Position numbers and translations under genes: made by a program | Shown: in pieces, positions 10,659 through 22,147 of the stretch | Layout of the letters: every line of letters begins with the position of its first letter | Numbering within the stretch: the stretch's first letter is position 1 | Assembly: GCA_027946375.1 (NCBI GenBank) | Contig: JAPEUT010000081.1 | Coordinates: 1-64,000 of the forward strand | From: Neodidymelliopsis sp. IMI 364377 | Lineage: Eukaryota; Ascomycota; Dothideomycetes; Pleosporales; Didymellaceae | Reading direction: 5' to 3' | Length of the DNA: 64,000 bases | The notes under the pieces: generated by a model | Seen by the model: the letters and a program-made list of their open reading frames with translations, nothing else | Told to the model about the DNA's origin: nothing | Databases searched by the model: none

Positions 10659-11914
10659 ATGCCGACTCATCGCAGCATAAATGTTTCTCTGCACTCTCAG
10701 TTTGACATTGAGATCGTCCCCGAATACTATCCTCCACCACACCTTATCTCGCCCGCCGTTGCGCCACTCGTCGAAGACAACACGTCAACATGCAATGTCT
10801 TCGTCCCCGTACTACCCGGAAGCCAGTTTTGGATTGTTTACTCTGTTTCCCCACCTGTTCCAGAGGGGCAGTTCTTCTTATTCAAATTGTATGTCGATGG
10901 TGAGAAGTTGTTCAGTTGGGCTGTGGGGAAGGAGGACGGATGGAGGGGAAAGTGCATGTTTGGGCTGTTTGAAAGTGAGGGATTGGGGGGCAAGAGAGTG
11001 GAAAAGAGAGTGTTGTGCTTCAATGCGCTGAACAAGGGCAATGACGATGGGAATGTAGAGAACAAGGAAGGTTGTGTGGAGATCAGGGTGCATAGGGCCA
11101 GTGGAAGGAAGAGAATCGAGAGAGAGATGAGGGTTTTTGAGGAGACAGCGCTTGCGAAGAATAATGGAGGCATAAGGTGGGTCCGCGAACACGGTATAGA
11201 GGGAGTAACACTAACGTTGTCAGCCTCGTGAACGCTGGACGTGCTGGTCCTGAACAGCCCAAGCGCTTCTACAAGTTCGCGCTCATCGACCCGGTGGATC
11301 GGCCATTTGCCACGTTTCGCTACCACTATCGCACGTGGGATCAGCTACGCGATCTGGAATTGATGGACTTCGAATACTATGCAGAAAGCGAGGAGAATGA
11401 TTTGTCTGTCATCGAGCCTAGCGAATGCCCCACGCACGGCCGTCAATACGCCGAGACTCAGAAAGCTGTCGATGCAGGCTTCAAGAACATTTCCAAAGTC
11501 GACACTGATGGCATCTCAATCCGCGATTGGAACGTTGAACAGCAAAGTAGCGACGAAAAGAAGGCCATAGGCACATTTTCCATCCCCGTCTCCAGAACGT
11601 TTTATGCCGAACAATCACCACCACACAGGGACATCAATGCATCTGCTTCTGGTACCTACGTTCTACATGGCACTCCAGCCCTGGATTCAACCACTACGGG
11701 AGGTGTGCCATCACTACGCCGTCGAAGAAACCTAGACACGTACCGTCTTTCTATGCCGCCGTCCATCAAGTTCACAGCACCAGAGGAGATGTCACAGCCT
11801 CTTCCCCTGCCACAGAAACACGATGACCTCTCATCTACGGCCTACCGTCCACATCCAGCATATCCCGTCGACGACTGGACAGTTCAAACGCCGAGTCCAG
11901 CGGAGTCCGTTTGA
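10659..11914 (+). CDS. Unknown protein; frame continues past its stop codon
   Basis: Two exons, 10659-11176 and 11224-11914, joined across a 47-base intron (GTGGGT donor, CTAAC branch, CAG acceptor), give 402 residues to the first stop. The N-terminal 170 residues look like a beta-rich globular domain (INVSLHSQFDIEIVPEYY, FWIVYSVSPPV, FFLFKLYVDGEK) of the type found in many uncharacterised fungal proteins. A segment with aromatic pairs (FATFRYHYRTWDQLRDL) follows, then a disordered Ser/Thr/Pro region. The stop is TGA at 11912-11914. The same frame stays open for 54 further codons that look coding, so this stop may be a nonsense allele or a read-through site. Function unknown. Confidence 0.8.
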
Positions 11915-12079
11915 GATGGAATTTCTACTCCGCCACTGGAGAAAACGAAAGGATTAGGTTTTACGTCATCCGGCTTGATGAGTGCTCTCTCGTCTAAGTG
12001 GAAGCGAAGTACTAGTGGCACTCAGGCTCCAAGGAAGAGTGAGGTAGAAAAGGAAGGATCTCGGAGTGTTTCATACTAG
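11915..12079 (+). other. In-frame coding-like extension after a TGA stop
   Basis: Immediately downstream of the TGA at 11912-11914 and in the same frame lie 54 sense codons before TAG at 12077-12079. The translation (TPPLEKTKGLGFTSSG, then ALSSKWKRSTSG) continues the Ser/Thr/Lys-rich character of the preceding tail. No GT...AG pair removes the TGA. A single C-to-T change from CGA would explain it. Confidence 0.6.
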
Positions 12080-12449
12080 AGAAAGAAGCTGTTGATGAGT
12101 GCAGGGCTCGAGAGGTCCACGAAGTATTGGACAATAGCGACAGACGATAACACGTCGATCGAATTAAAGACAAAGTCCTCTGCGTCTGGGACATCTGGGA
12201 CAATGTACGATCGATATGAGGCCAAGTCTACCAATGTTTCGAGCGAGACGATATCTTGACGCGTGAGTGGTGAACGGTGAACGTGGATTTTGGCGCGTGT
12301 GCTTGGCCGAAGTGGTGCCGGGTTGCGACAACAAACAATGAATGTCACGTCCACGACGACAGTCCCAGCGGCACTGCAGCACTCTACAACAACGATTACC
12401 ACCACATGTATAACCATATGTCTTAGTGAGCATATTTACAACTATCATC
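12080..12449. other. Intergenic, upstream of the next gene
   Basis: Probable promoter/leader of the gene starting at 12450. The last 120 bases are rich in ACAACAAC/ACCACC runs, typical of a fungal 5' UTR. Minus-strand frames through here run antisense into the next gene and are treated as shadows. Confidence 0.4.
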
Positions 12450-14990
12450 ATGGCCGGCGACGAGGAGCTACCCTGGAACGTCTCGCGGTGCAATCGCCTA
12501 CTACGACCGCTGTCGTCCAAACTCGCGAAACTACGAAAAGAGCTCGAGCTGCCACGGAACACCAATACTGAGTCGCGTACGGCTTCCTCTGCATTTGCGA
12601 CCAAAGCCACACCCCACAAGACGACCAACTTCACACGGCCCGCGAACAAGCCTCGAGGCTTCGAAAAGGCACGAGATCCGGATTGGAGACCAGATGCGAA
12701 GGGCACTAAGAGGACATATGGCGGGCGCAGGGCGAAAAGGCTGACAGATCTGCAAGTGGACAGCTCTAATGTTGGACACGTTGCTCGCCCCGGCGAGATC
12801 GCATTCACGCCTCTCATTGCACGGATGGGCGGCCAGATGTTGGACAGCCCACTCGCACAGGTGTCGCCGCTGAAGAAATACGGAAAGAACCGTGGATACA
12901 TGCCAAAGACTTTCGACCAAGCTGATGGCCTTGGGACACGCATACCGGTAGACCTGCAGAAACTCGTGCACGGCGTGCTTGAGGCTTATGCCAACATCCT
13001 ACGCGCGACTGAAGTCAAGAAGAGCGGTAAAGGGTCCAGTTCGCTGATGAGTGCATGTCTGAAGAAGCTGCCAGTATATATCGAGCTTGAGGAACACTTT
13101 GCAGAGCTCGATCAGCTAGAGGAAGAAGAAGAAGACGAGCGAGATGTTGCAAACGAGATTTACGAACACCTGGAAACACGCTTCGAACAGCGACCTGGAC
13201 AGGGTTGGCGGTTCTTCAAGAATGTATTACGAGCACATGGTACGTCGCTGCTATGCAGCGCTGTCACAGATAAAGTCATCGGCATGGACAGCTTGCTCTA
13301 CTTTCACGACCACTGTTTAATGGTTGGCGCATACGACGAGGCCGAGGAGCTTCTTGTAGCCGCTTTGCCTTCAGTTGAGCCGCTGCCGATTCCAACTGGT
13401 GTCAGAAGCGATCTTTTCGACCAGCGGAGATCGCCTTACATGTCCAACGTTAAAAGCTTCGTTGACAGCACTAGTCGACATCGCTTTCTGTACGATCTAC
13501 TTGAGCATATGGTTGCGCATGAGCTTTTACCTCTGGAGTGGTTAGCTACATCGTGTATGCGCCCGTTCTGGGATCGCTTGGTACGTACCATATCAGAAGG
13601 TGACCAGCGCACACTAGCCCACTGCTCGCGCTTCCTCGAAGCCTGTATGCTTGCTGGTATGGGCCTTCCTGACGAGCGACTTCTCGAAGATGAGGTCACT
13701 GAATCGGTTGCGAGACGTTTTGTACCGTCTTGTAGGGAGGATCTACGCCAGGCGCTAAACACGACATTTTCAAGCCTTCTCACAGTACTTTGCAGCATAG
13801 CACTGGTCAATAATGGCCGTCAAGAGGCTGCTGGGAAGGTTATCGCACAAAGAGTGACTTGGACGTTGGACACTATCACTGTCGCTCTTGCCGCTCGTTC
13901 CGACATTGAGGTCGAGATAAAGCTACTCGACGCAGACACAAACGATCTGCAAATGTATGCTCAACGCGCGTCCTGGGCCATCTTTGCGTCTCTTCTCGTG
14001 CACCTTGAGTCTAACCGTAACAACCTCGAGTCTAACCCTAACGATGGGAGCATGATTAGCCTGTCGACATCCACAATCATCCAGTGTCTCAACAAGGTTA
14101 CGTGCCAGTATGTTGCAAACGGTGTCAACGCATCAGCTATACTGGCCACTGTCCCTGCTCTCATATCAGCGACGGCGCGGGGTAGTGGTCGTATCTGGCA
14201 GGACGACGGCTATGATCAGATACAACGGATTGTCCAAGCCATATTCGCAATGTCTGGCCACCGGCTGCCCCACAAGCTTTGGACATTAAAAAGAATCGCG
14301 CTCGAGTCGGCCACGGAATTCGCTAACGACACCGATGAAGCTCAACACCTGCAGTACGCACGCGAACTCGAGAGAAAGCTGCGCACCTCAGGCGGTCTAG
14401 TCATCATGCCTACACCGCGAAAGACCGGCACACCCTCCAGTGCAAACAGTGGCGGCTTTAGATGGGAGGATGGCATCGGTGAATGGGTAGCTTGCACACC
14501 CTTTGTCAAGCAGAACAATCCGCAGGCTGCGCAAAAGCCTCTCCGGGCTCTGGAGCTGCTGCCAACCCCAGCACAGTCCGAAGACGAGCATGTAGCAGAC
14601 TTCGTCGAAGACCCTAAGCGCGAGAGCGATGACGAGCCCATATTGCCGTCTTCACCTATCAAACACGCACCACGCAGATCAACGTCTTCGCTCGGCAAAC
14701 GCACTCGTGCTTCGTCGCCTGTTGTGCTCATCCCTGCGAAACGTACACAGATAACGCCTCCCGACACCCCCGTACTCTTCTACCCCGAACTCCCTGAAGA
14801 CAAGCCCAGCGACGGTGAAAGGAGACTAAGGCGAAGTACGACGGAGATCAAAGCGCTACGGCACAAGCTGAAGTCGCAGCGCTCGAGGACATCGCTGGAC
14901 AGTGGATTGAGAGACGTGAAGAGGGTAACGTATGAGTTCACTCTTGATGAAGCTGATGACAGTGAAGACGAGTTAAGTTTTGGATTTTGA
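12450..14990 (+). CDS. Large single-exon protein of unknown function, probably nuclear
   Basis: 846 residues from the ATG opening MAGDEELPWN; a further in-frame ATG at 12426 adds eight residues and has poorer context. A basic, disordered N-terminus carries a short compact motif (LPWNVSRCNRLLRPL) and several Lys/Arg clusters. Residues about 170-630 are rich in helix-forming sequence with an acidic insert (LEEEEEDERD). The C-terminus is again disordered, with SP/TP sites and a basic SLGKRTRAS cluster before an acidic end (DEADDSEDELSFGF). The helical middle resembles a solenoid, but I recognise no named domain. The NLS-like clusters suggest nuclear location. The length, uninterrupted frame and codon use make the gene call firm. 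Confidence 0.9.
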   Translation: MAGDEELPWNVSRCNRLLRPLSSKLAKLRKELELPRNTNTESRTASSAFATKATPHKTTNFTRPANKPRGFEKARDPDWRPDAKGTKRTYGGRRAKRLTDLQVDSSNVGHVARPGEIAFTPLIARMGGQMLDSPLAQVSPLKKYGKNRGYMPKTFDQADGLGTRIPVDLQKLVHGVLEAYANILRATEVKKSGKGSSSLMSACLKKLPVYIELEEHFAELDQLEEEEEDERDVANEIYEHLETRFEQRPGQGWRFFKNVLRAHGTSLLCSAVTDKVIGMDSLLYFHDHCLMVGAYDEAEELLVAALPSVEPLPIPTGVRSDLFDQRRSPYMSNVKSFVDSTSRHRFLYDLLEHMVAHELLPLEWLATSCMRPFWDRLVRTISEGDQRTLAHCSRFLEACMLAGMGLPDERLLEDEVTESVARRFVPSCREDLRQALNTTFSSLLTVLCSIALVNNGRQEAAGKVIAQRVTWTLDTITVALAARSDIEVEIKLLDADTNDLQMYAQRASWAIFASLLVHLESNRNNLESNPNDGSMISLSTSTIIQCLNKVTCQYVANGVNASAILATVPALISATARGSGRIWQDDGYDQIQRIVQAIFAMSGHRLPHKLWTLKRIALESATEFANDTDEAQHLQYARELERKLRTSGGLVIMPTPRKTGTPSSANSGGFRWEDGIGEWVACTPFVKQNNPQAAQKPLRALELLPTPAQSEDEHVADFVEDPKRESDDEPILPSSPIKHAPRRSTSSLGKRTRASSPVVLIPAKRTQITPPDTPVLFYPELPEDKPSDGERRLRRSTTEIKALRHKLKSQRSRTSLDSGLRDVKRVTYEFTLDEADDSEDELSFGF

Positions 14991-15421
14991 AATGTTGGGT
15001 TCTTAGGTGCATTGGGGGCGTTGAATATTGCTTTGAGATACCCTGTTAGCTGTTGTATTTTTCTTGCCAATAGATATGTTTATTCATGATGCTTTGTGAT
15101 TTGAGGTGCCATCACACAAGTTAAAAACATAAGTAGTAATCATTTGTGGTGCCGAAAAGAACAAGATAACTATGCAACATCCAGATTATGTGAATATGCA
15201 ACGCACATCAGATATTTGCTCCAAACAAGTACTACCGCCAATTTGTGCAAGTCTTCCAGGCTCCCAAGGGACATATGAGGCAAGGAATCGGAGAGTGAAA
15301 CAAGCGAGAAGGTGCGAAAACAAAAACCAAGAAGAAAATCGCTGTATAAAGAGCGAGCTCAGCTCGGTGCTAGCATTAAGATAGAGAGAGCTTGTCAAGG
15401 AGCAAAGACGAAGCAAAAAAG
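14991..15421. other. Intergenic
   Basis: AT-richer 3' flank of the preceding gene leading to the tRNA on the opposite strand. The minus-strand tRNA is followed (toward lower coordinates) by a few T-containing stretches, but I see no long oligo-T terminator. Confidence 0.4.
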
Positions 15422-15503
15422 TGACCTAACCAGGGGTCGAACCTGGAATCTCTTGATGTCGAACTGATCGTAGTCAAGCGCCTTGCCATTGGGCCATTAG
15501 GCC
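15422..15503 (-). tRNA. tRNA-Arg (ACG) with a 10-base intron
   Basis: Read on the minus strand, the cloverleaf is complete. The acceptor stem GGCCTAA pairs with TTAGGTC, discriminator A. A short D stem GCC/GGC is followed by the anticodon stem CTTGA/TCAAG and a T arm CCAGG-TTCGACC-CCTGG. The anticodon loop reads C-T-ACG-A and is interrupted after position 37 by ten bases (15458-15467), the canonical site of nuclear tRNA introns. The anticodon ACG (15471-15469) would be edited to ICG and read CGU/CGC/CGA arginine codons. Internal A and B boxes are present, so RNA polymerase III transcription is expected. Confidence 0.93.
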
Positions 15504-15607
15504 AGATGTTGATCTGATTGATGAAGTGATGGCTCATTTGGTGATAAATAATAGCATGTTCACCATTGAAGCACTTCTTTTCCTGGGCCACTGCGGGGCA
15601 CATCAAC

Positions 15608-15810
15608 AGCCAACCATCATTGGAGTACCCCGCTCCAGTACACCCTCTTGCACAGCAGCATTGTAAGATAGCTGAGTACGCTCAAAAGCTCTATGCTTCC
15701 ACTAGACTGTAGCCATCGGCGCCGATTAATCCAGAACAATCTTACCTCCATATCAATGCGTAGCCACCGCTGGCCAACCATCATTGAACAACCCCCGCTC
15801 CGGTGAACTC
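15608..15810 (+). repeat. Imperfect direct duplication upstream of the Nudix gene
   Basis: The motif GCCAACCATCATTG followed by a C-rich CCCGCTCC(A/G)GT piece occurs near 15608-15640 and again near 15771-15803. A second shared motif, AATGCGTAGCCACC / AACGCGTAGCCACC, occurs near 15755 and 15873. Spacing is about 120-165 bases. It looks like an old tandem duplication in the promoter region, not a mobile element. Confidence 0.55.
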
Positions 15811-15994
15811 CATGCATAACATCGTAGGCAACTACATACTCTACAACGACACTCAACAATGACTCCCACACCAACGCGTAGCCACCAGCTCTCGCATCTA
15901 GCGACTCCCAATATCCTCACGCCCTGAGCGCATGTGCCTACGCCCTTTGTTGATATCCTACGAATTTCCCATACACAATTCAAACCCCACCACC

Positions 15995-16794
15995 ATGCCT
16001 CGCTCCACCTCACCACCGCGCTCGTCTCTCCCACCCGTCACCGCTCAATTCGCAGGCGAAGATCTAGTCGTCGGCGGCGGCGTGGCGATCTTCCATATCG
16101 CGTCCTCGCGCGTCGTTGTCTGTAGTGCGCTAAGCAGGCGCGGCGATAAATACTATTTCCTGCCCAAGGGACGTCGAGATGCAGGGGAGGATAGTCGTAC
16201 AGGTGCGGAGCGGGAGGGATTCGAGGAGGTGCGTAGCTGTAATTCCAAACTAGTGTAGTGCTATAGAGAAGAAGACAAATTGCTGATATCACTTGCTTGT
16301 AGTCGGGCTACCGCAACCGTCTCCTCCCTCTCCCTACGAGACACCGCCAACCGCAGGCCTATCCGCGCGTCGATTCGCCGCCACTCACAGCGGAGCCTGT
16401 CTGGATGCAGTTGATGCCGCTTGGGTACAAGTCGAAACAGTACGTGCTGTACTGGTATATCGCAGAAACGCTTCCGCCCGATCTAGAGGCAGAGTTGGAG
16501 ACCGAGATCGGCGCAGCGTATAAGCTGCCACCGCCTTATCCGCATACGCTGAGTTTGAGGGAGCGGTTAAAGTTAGAGCCTGAGGGATATGAACCGCTGC
16601 ACCATGAGGGGACAGGTGTGGATGCTGAAGAACAGACGTATGAGAGTTATCTTGTGAGTATCGAGGAGGCAGTCAAGATGTTGGGACAAACCGGAGTTAT
16701 GGCTGACGTGGTGTTGAGGGGGTGGAAGGGCATTCAAGATCGGTTCGCTATGGAGGATGCTGCGACTACAGCGAGTCCGGAAGCTATGGGCTGA
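15995..16794 (+). CDS. Nudix hydrolase
   Basis: Two exons, 15995-16228 and 16303-16794 (phase-0 intron of 74 bases, GTGCGT...TAG), give 241 residues. The Nudix box G-x5-E-x7-RE-x2-EE-x-G straddles the intron: GRRDAGEDSRTGAE, then REGFEE at the end of exon 1 and SGY at the start of exon 2. The Glu residues of REGFEE are the expected metal ligands. The N-terminal GGGVAIFHI strand and KYYFLPKGRR turn are typical of the fold. Nudix enzymes hydrolyse nucleoside diphosphates linked to another group. The C-terminal extension and lack of diagnostic substrate residues leave the substrate open. Confidence 0.92.
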
Positions 16795-17230
16795 TGTGAA
16801 GCCCAATAGAGAACAATCAGGTCTGGAGGCGAAGGTGACTTGATGACGATTGTTAATCCTCTTAAGAGATAAGCTACCTGTATGTACAGTACACATTCAT
16901 AAGACCTATAGAGAAACCATGGTACATGATAGCATTCATGAGCCACTTCTACTTGGGTGCCCTTTCTCTACGCAGCCAGCTCGCAAACCAGGGGAAATAT
17001 GTTAAGGAGAGTAGATAGTAAGAAGACGGTCAAAGCCGGACGAACGTAATGAAATGTGTACAACGAATGAGCAAGCTTATATTGCAATAGATTCTTAGCT
17101 TGTAATAGGTGACAAGTAATTGGCAAATCTTGCATGCGGACACGTAGTCCAAGATGGTCATGACATGAGGGTATACCGAGTAGAAGGACAGCGCAAGTGA
17201 GCAACATAACATGTAGCAAGACATCGACGC
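16795..17230. other. Intergenic between convergent genes
   Basis: The 3' flanks of the Nudix gene (+) and the ferric reductase gene (-) meet here. AT-rich patches but no gene or repeat seen. Confidence 0.4.
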
Positions 17231-19096
17231 TTACCACGAGAAAGATTCCTCGCGGAAGTCAACGTTCCATTGCATCTCGCGGTTGCGAACTGCACGGCGC
17301 AGCTCATCGGCCAGCCCACCAGTACCGCAGGTGCTGACGCAAGCAGCACCAATGCCCTCCTGCATCTCCTGATCGACGAGGCTTTGAACATTAGGCCTTC
17401 CGGGGAACATTTGGACGCTTGACGAGGGCGAGTGGATCTCCTTCGTGCTGCGAGGACGTGTGACGAACAGGAGGATCTTGAGAATTTCGCGGCGGCGGGG
17501 CATGGACAGGATCTGCGTCATCCAGGTTCGGATCCACTCGAGATGCTCAGGGGACTGGATGATCCAGACAAGTGTGAGACGGCGTGTGGCGACGGTGCCG
17601 TTGGCGTAACCAGCGACGATATCGCGAACGTGGGGTACCTGATGAGTAATACCGATACCTGCTGCCCAAAGCATGACTGTGCCGTACGAGCTAAGGTCCT
17701 CACCGCCGTAGGGACCCTCGGCGAAACACGTTGTAGAGATTGTTCCAGTGGCTGACAGGTTAGCCTTTTGGAAAAGCTTGTCGGTAAAACCGGTTCTTCG
17801 ACGGACAATGAACGACATGCTAGTCTTGGACTTCTGCAGGGCAAGGTCTGTGCTGTTCATGGGAAGACCCTTCTCGTCAATGTGATGGGGATCCTCCTCT
17901 TCTTCGCTCCAAGCGATGGAGAATGGGTGGTTAGTCCAGAGACCAATGGAAGGCATGTAGAGGTATGCGTGCTGGCCGGGACGGAAGCTCCACGGGCGAG
18001 CCATCTTGACAGTGATGCGGAGAGCATCACCAGGAAGGACCTCGACATCAGCCGATGAACCGCCGTTGCCAACATTGTTAACAACAAGACGAGCAAAGCG
18101 CATGAAGCGCTCAGCAGCCCAGATAGCGACGACGCCGTACAGCATGAACTGCTGGGGACGCTCCTTCAAGTGGACCCAGACAGCACCGAGAGCGAGGGCA
18201 GCTCCGACGATGTGGCCGTGGAGGAAGACTTCATAGAAGGAGTGGCGAACGGGAGATGGCGACTGGAGGAGAAGGAATGTGAATGCAACAGTGCCCTGGA
18301 GCAATATTAGCAGGCTCCAGATTGATGCTTGATAAATGACGTACGATGAATCCAGTCATGATGAACTCGCTACCAGTGATAGATGCCTGAACGACAGCCC
18401 AGCCCTCTGTTTGCTTGTCAGCATGTCAGTCAAGCGTGAAAGGTCAATTAACTCACTAGATTGGACTTTGTTGGCGATCCAGCAGATTGTGTGAGCAAGC
18501 GCCTCAAGGATTACAATTCGTCCAAACCAGCGGTGCATCAGGTTCATAGTGTCGAAAGAGATACCAGTGAGTTTGATGATGGGGTTGTTGCGGCCGGCCA
18601 GGAGGAAGAGAGGAATCATGTTGATGACTGACATGATACCTGAGCGACTAAGCAACTCACCAGCACCTGCCGAGAAGCTACTGTAATCAATCTTCCAGAC
18701 GCAGAACCCGATGTTGACAGCAAAGTAGCCGACGAGGAAGAAGCTCTGGAGACGGCTAGGCAGGGTTCCAACGTTGAGGGCAGCCGACATCTTGAACTCG
18801 CGGTGGTGACGAGTGCGCCAGAGAGGTGCATCGAGGCACGACTTCTTGAAACGAGCATACAGGCGGTTAGGGATGGCGAAGTATCGCTGAGTGTCGTTGT
18901 TGAGGCAGGATACTGTGCGGACATAGCGCACAAAGTAGAGGATGACCTGGTAGAGGGTAAAGACGACTACGAAGCACCACCAAATGCGACCAAGGTAGTT
19001 CTGAACGTCAATATTCTCTAGTCCAGCAGTAGGATCTTCATCATGCCCGCCTCCTGCACGCTTCGCTAGGCTTCCAAGGGTTTCTGATAGAGTCAT
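17231..19096 (-). CDS. Ferric/cupric reductase (FRE family transmembrane flavocytochrome)
   Basis: Three exons, 19096-18457, 18406-18345 and 18295-17231 (introns of 50 and 49 bases), give 588 residues. The start is the ATG of MTLSETLG; the in-frame open sequence upstream looks like leader. An N-terminal half with several membrane helices carries paired heme histidines (HRWFGRIVILEALAH, and a second set in FLHGHIVGAALALGAVWVH). This is followed by an FAD-binding segment (FRPGQHAYLY, then NHPFSIAW) and NADPH-binding elements (AEGPYGG, a WAAGIGIT turn, STCGTGG). It ends in ESFSW as FRE proteins commonly do. It should pass electrons from NADPH through FAD and two hemes to extracellular or vacuolar ferric or cupric ions ahead of uptake. 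No siderophore or ferroxidase gene adjoins it. Iron-dependent GATA repression is usual for the family, but I found no convincing site here. Confidence 0.95.
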
Positions 19097-22000
19097 GGTT
19101 GGGGGTTGGTGAATGGTTCCAGATGGATGAGGTTCTTTAAACGTCCAGGTTGAATAGCGAGTGTGATCTGTCTTGGCCAGCAAATGACAGGAGTACGTAA
19201 GAGGCGACAGCCGCGAGGCCAAAAAGTAATGAGTGGAAGATCAGGTCGTCTCTTCAGTCGAGTTCAAGTGCGTCAATCTAGCTTCTCTCAGACACGTCCG
19301 TGAAGCCTGAGTTGAGTGGTGACACGAAGGCTTGTCTAGACGCTCACTTGACGTCTGGGGGACTGTTGACAGCGCCCACGGTGGTCGAGACGGGCAGGGC
19401 AGTGAGGTGAAAGAAGCAAGGGCAATTCCAGGCTGACCAGGTGACGCGACCGCAAGTAAGAATTGAGCTGATGCGATCGGCTTTAACAAATTGTCCACCA
19501 GGGGGGAAAGTCTTGGAAGAGCCGGCGAGGAATCGAGAAACTGCACGGCAGGACTGAAGCGAAAGTAAAGAACGACTTGGGCGAACGAAGTTGGGGAAGA
19601 AGAGAAGGAGATCCCTCGCAGGCGTGGGCCTTGAGTGGGTATGAAGGGATGAGAGTTTGATTGTCAAAAGGCATGACGGCGCACGATTGGAGGATGCACC
19701 TAGCGCTGCAGGGACCGGGGTAGTGCCCCAGGAGGCTTGGAGCACTGGCGTCCATTCGGCGGCTGGGCGGGACCACGGACGCTGAAACGGCGCTTCCGGA
19801 AGCCACTCGCGAAAATGGTCGTTTCAAATGATCCTTCGCCTCGAAGGATTCGTCGCTCCGGACGCACGACTGCGGAGGGCTGCGTCATTGTCCTGAGCGT
19901 CTCGAAGACCGCTGCTGGTTCGCTGCCAGACACGCAGTTCGAGACATGTACGCGTGGGCGCTGTTGTCTCCCGTCAGAGTCACGTGTCGTTTGTCTGTCT
20001 GTCTCGAACGCCTGGGCAACCCTCAATCTCATTCCTGCCATCAACCTCGATGCATAGCGGCGTTTTAGCCATTTGCAGCCGCATCAATCTGTAGATTACA
20101 AGGTCACCCACAGGCCGCAGCAAGCGGACGTTGTGTGACAGCTGGACGTGTCCGGGACACGGTACCTTGTCGGTGACAATGTCAACACAACCCCTCCGCC
20201 GGACGGACAAATCCATCCTCGTGAAAGGCGTCTCGTCAAACATCTGGTTGCTGTCGCGATTCGTTCTTGTTGTTTGCATCACTGCTGGCCGCGTCATCGA
20301 TGCAGTAGTGGCCCTCCAGACACACGATTCAAAGCCACGCAATGCGAGCCGAGGACTGTCTCGCATTGCTCCTGTGACTAGCGCTGGGCTTCTGGATATA
20401 GCCAGTCCTCTGTCACAGGAAGAATGCATTCGCGATCACGCATCAACTTGCGGTGGCGGTCTTTGCGGCCCAGCGTGAACACTTCCATGCAGACTAGGAC
20501 TTGATTACAGGTCCGATCGTCACAAGCAACTGTCCGCTGCACCGTCCCACACGTTCGTAGGAAAGTCGACTGAGGCACCACCTTGGTTGACGACCTTTTC
20601 GGGAAAACGTGCATGTACCTGCTTCTCAAGCAATGTAAAAGTGCTTAATCCTCCCGTTCGGTATTATTCGAGCACTCTGTACGACACAGACAGCTCCAGA
20701 TCGTCGCAAGACCTCGCATCGTGGTGCAACAAACATACCCGAACTCACCAACAAGACGCCCATTATATAGGGTGGCTTCCATGCCTTCGTTATCGTAGCA
20801 TAGCCTGTGCTTCTGACAGATAGATAACGGCTATACTTGCAATCAAGTACGACCACCGCTAGCAGAAGACTGCATCAGACTTTCTTTGGCGAGTTGTATT
20901 CAAGCATTCCATCTCCTAAGGTCCTAGGCAAGATCACTCGCCAATGTCTGTCTTTATTGATCACCTTGAACAAGAAAAGCAATCTGAACACAATCTATCC
21001 AGCCTCGATGCGACCGAAGTTGTCATCTGGGCTGCATGGATCTCACAAGCAACACTCACGAGACGTCAATAACTCGCACTGCCGGATGTCTCACCGAAGC
21101 GCCTTGCCTCGCTTCGGCTTGCCTCAACAAACACCCTTGTTTCGCCGTCTGTCAGGTCAACTACCTTGCCGGTGACAGATTGACGGCTGTTTCGCACAGA
21201 TGAAGGAAACCCGGATTTCTGAGAGGGCCACGCCGGAACCAAGGCCACGTTCTCGAAACTTGCTCAGCGGCGGAGGCGGTCGGTGTTTCGAAGGCCTGAA
21301 TCGCCGCCCAGGCAAACCACGCCTGAAGACGTTCATGAAGATCTGTCAGGCAAGGCATTCCATAGACGGAAACCTGCCGATTGCCAAATGCGCAGTGGAG
21401 GTGTTGCGGTTTCCGTTCACGACCCAGAGCATGTTTTCTGAACAACATCGGGCACACTGACCGAATGGTTCCAAGCTGCGCCATCATGTCGTTGCCAGAA
21501 TACCTCGTAAATTTACGAGGGAAGGTAATCTCGATTGTATGCGCTCGTCCTGTTGCGATCCGCAGCCCAAATTTGTTGTTCGCTGTCGCTGCAGCTCACC
21601 ATTTCGCTTCGCCCACCAATCAAAGCACGGTACATGCACGTCAAATGACAATGATCCTCTGTTCCTGCGTGCTTTGCCGATCCAGCCAATGCACTCCGCG
21701 CACCAACATGACCGCAAACCCGGCGGTGGGATGAAGCTTAAGTGAAAGCGGAGGAATTCCATATGCACCATCACTCACCGACGATTATATGGGCTGCTAA
21801 ACGGGCTTGTTGTTGAGTGTATTACAATTCGTGCATGTAGTTGAGCGGCGTTGCAATCTAGGGAAATTAAGGAGCCATGGATGCATGTTCGGAGGCAGAA
21901 GTCGATTCAGCCAGGACCGGAACATCAACCGGGCGCCTGCAGCCAGATGGCAATGGCAATAGAAGATTTGTGGCTCTTTCTTCATCCTACAGTCGGCCAA

Positions 22001-22147
22001 GAGTTGAGCTGGATAGTGCTCAATCTATGTATAGCCTGAGCAAGCCGTGCGTCATCGAATGAGGCGGTTCAAAGGGATAACCCACTAGAAGCATGACCTG
22101 CATGCCACGCTGTTCCTGAGGCCCAATATTTCTGCGCATCACTGTTT
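19097..22147. other. Three-kilobase gene-poor region
   Basis: About 3 kb between the ferric reductase start and the HET gene end. Base composition is similar to coding DNA, but all frames are short or antisense to each other, and none shows a domain, signal peptide or plausible splice chain. The first several hundred bases presumably hold the reductase promoter. The remainder could be a long 5' leader, non-coding RNA or an old, unrecognisable element. Confidence 0.45.

Noticed and set aside
12164..12943. 259-codon minus-strand frame
   Set aside because: Antisense to the start of the large gene at 12450, whose sense frame is far more protein-like.
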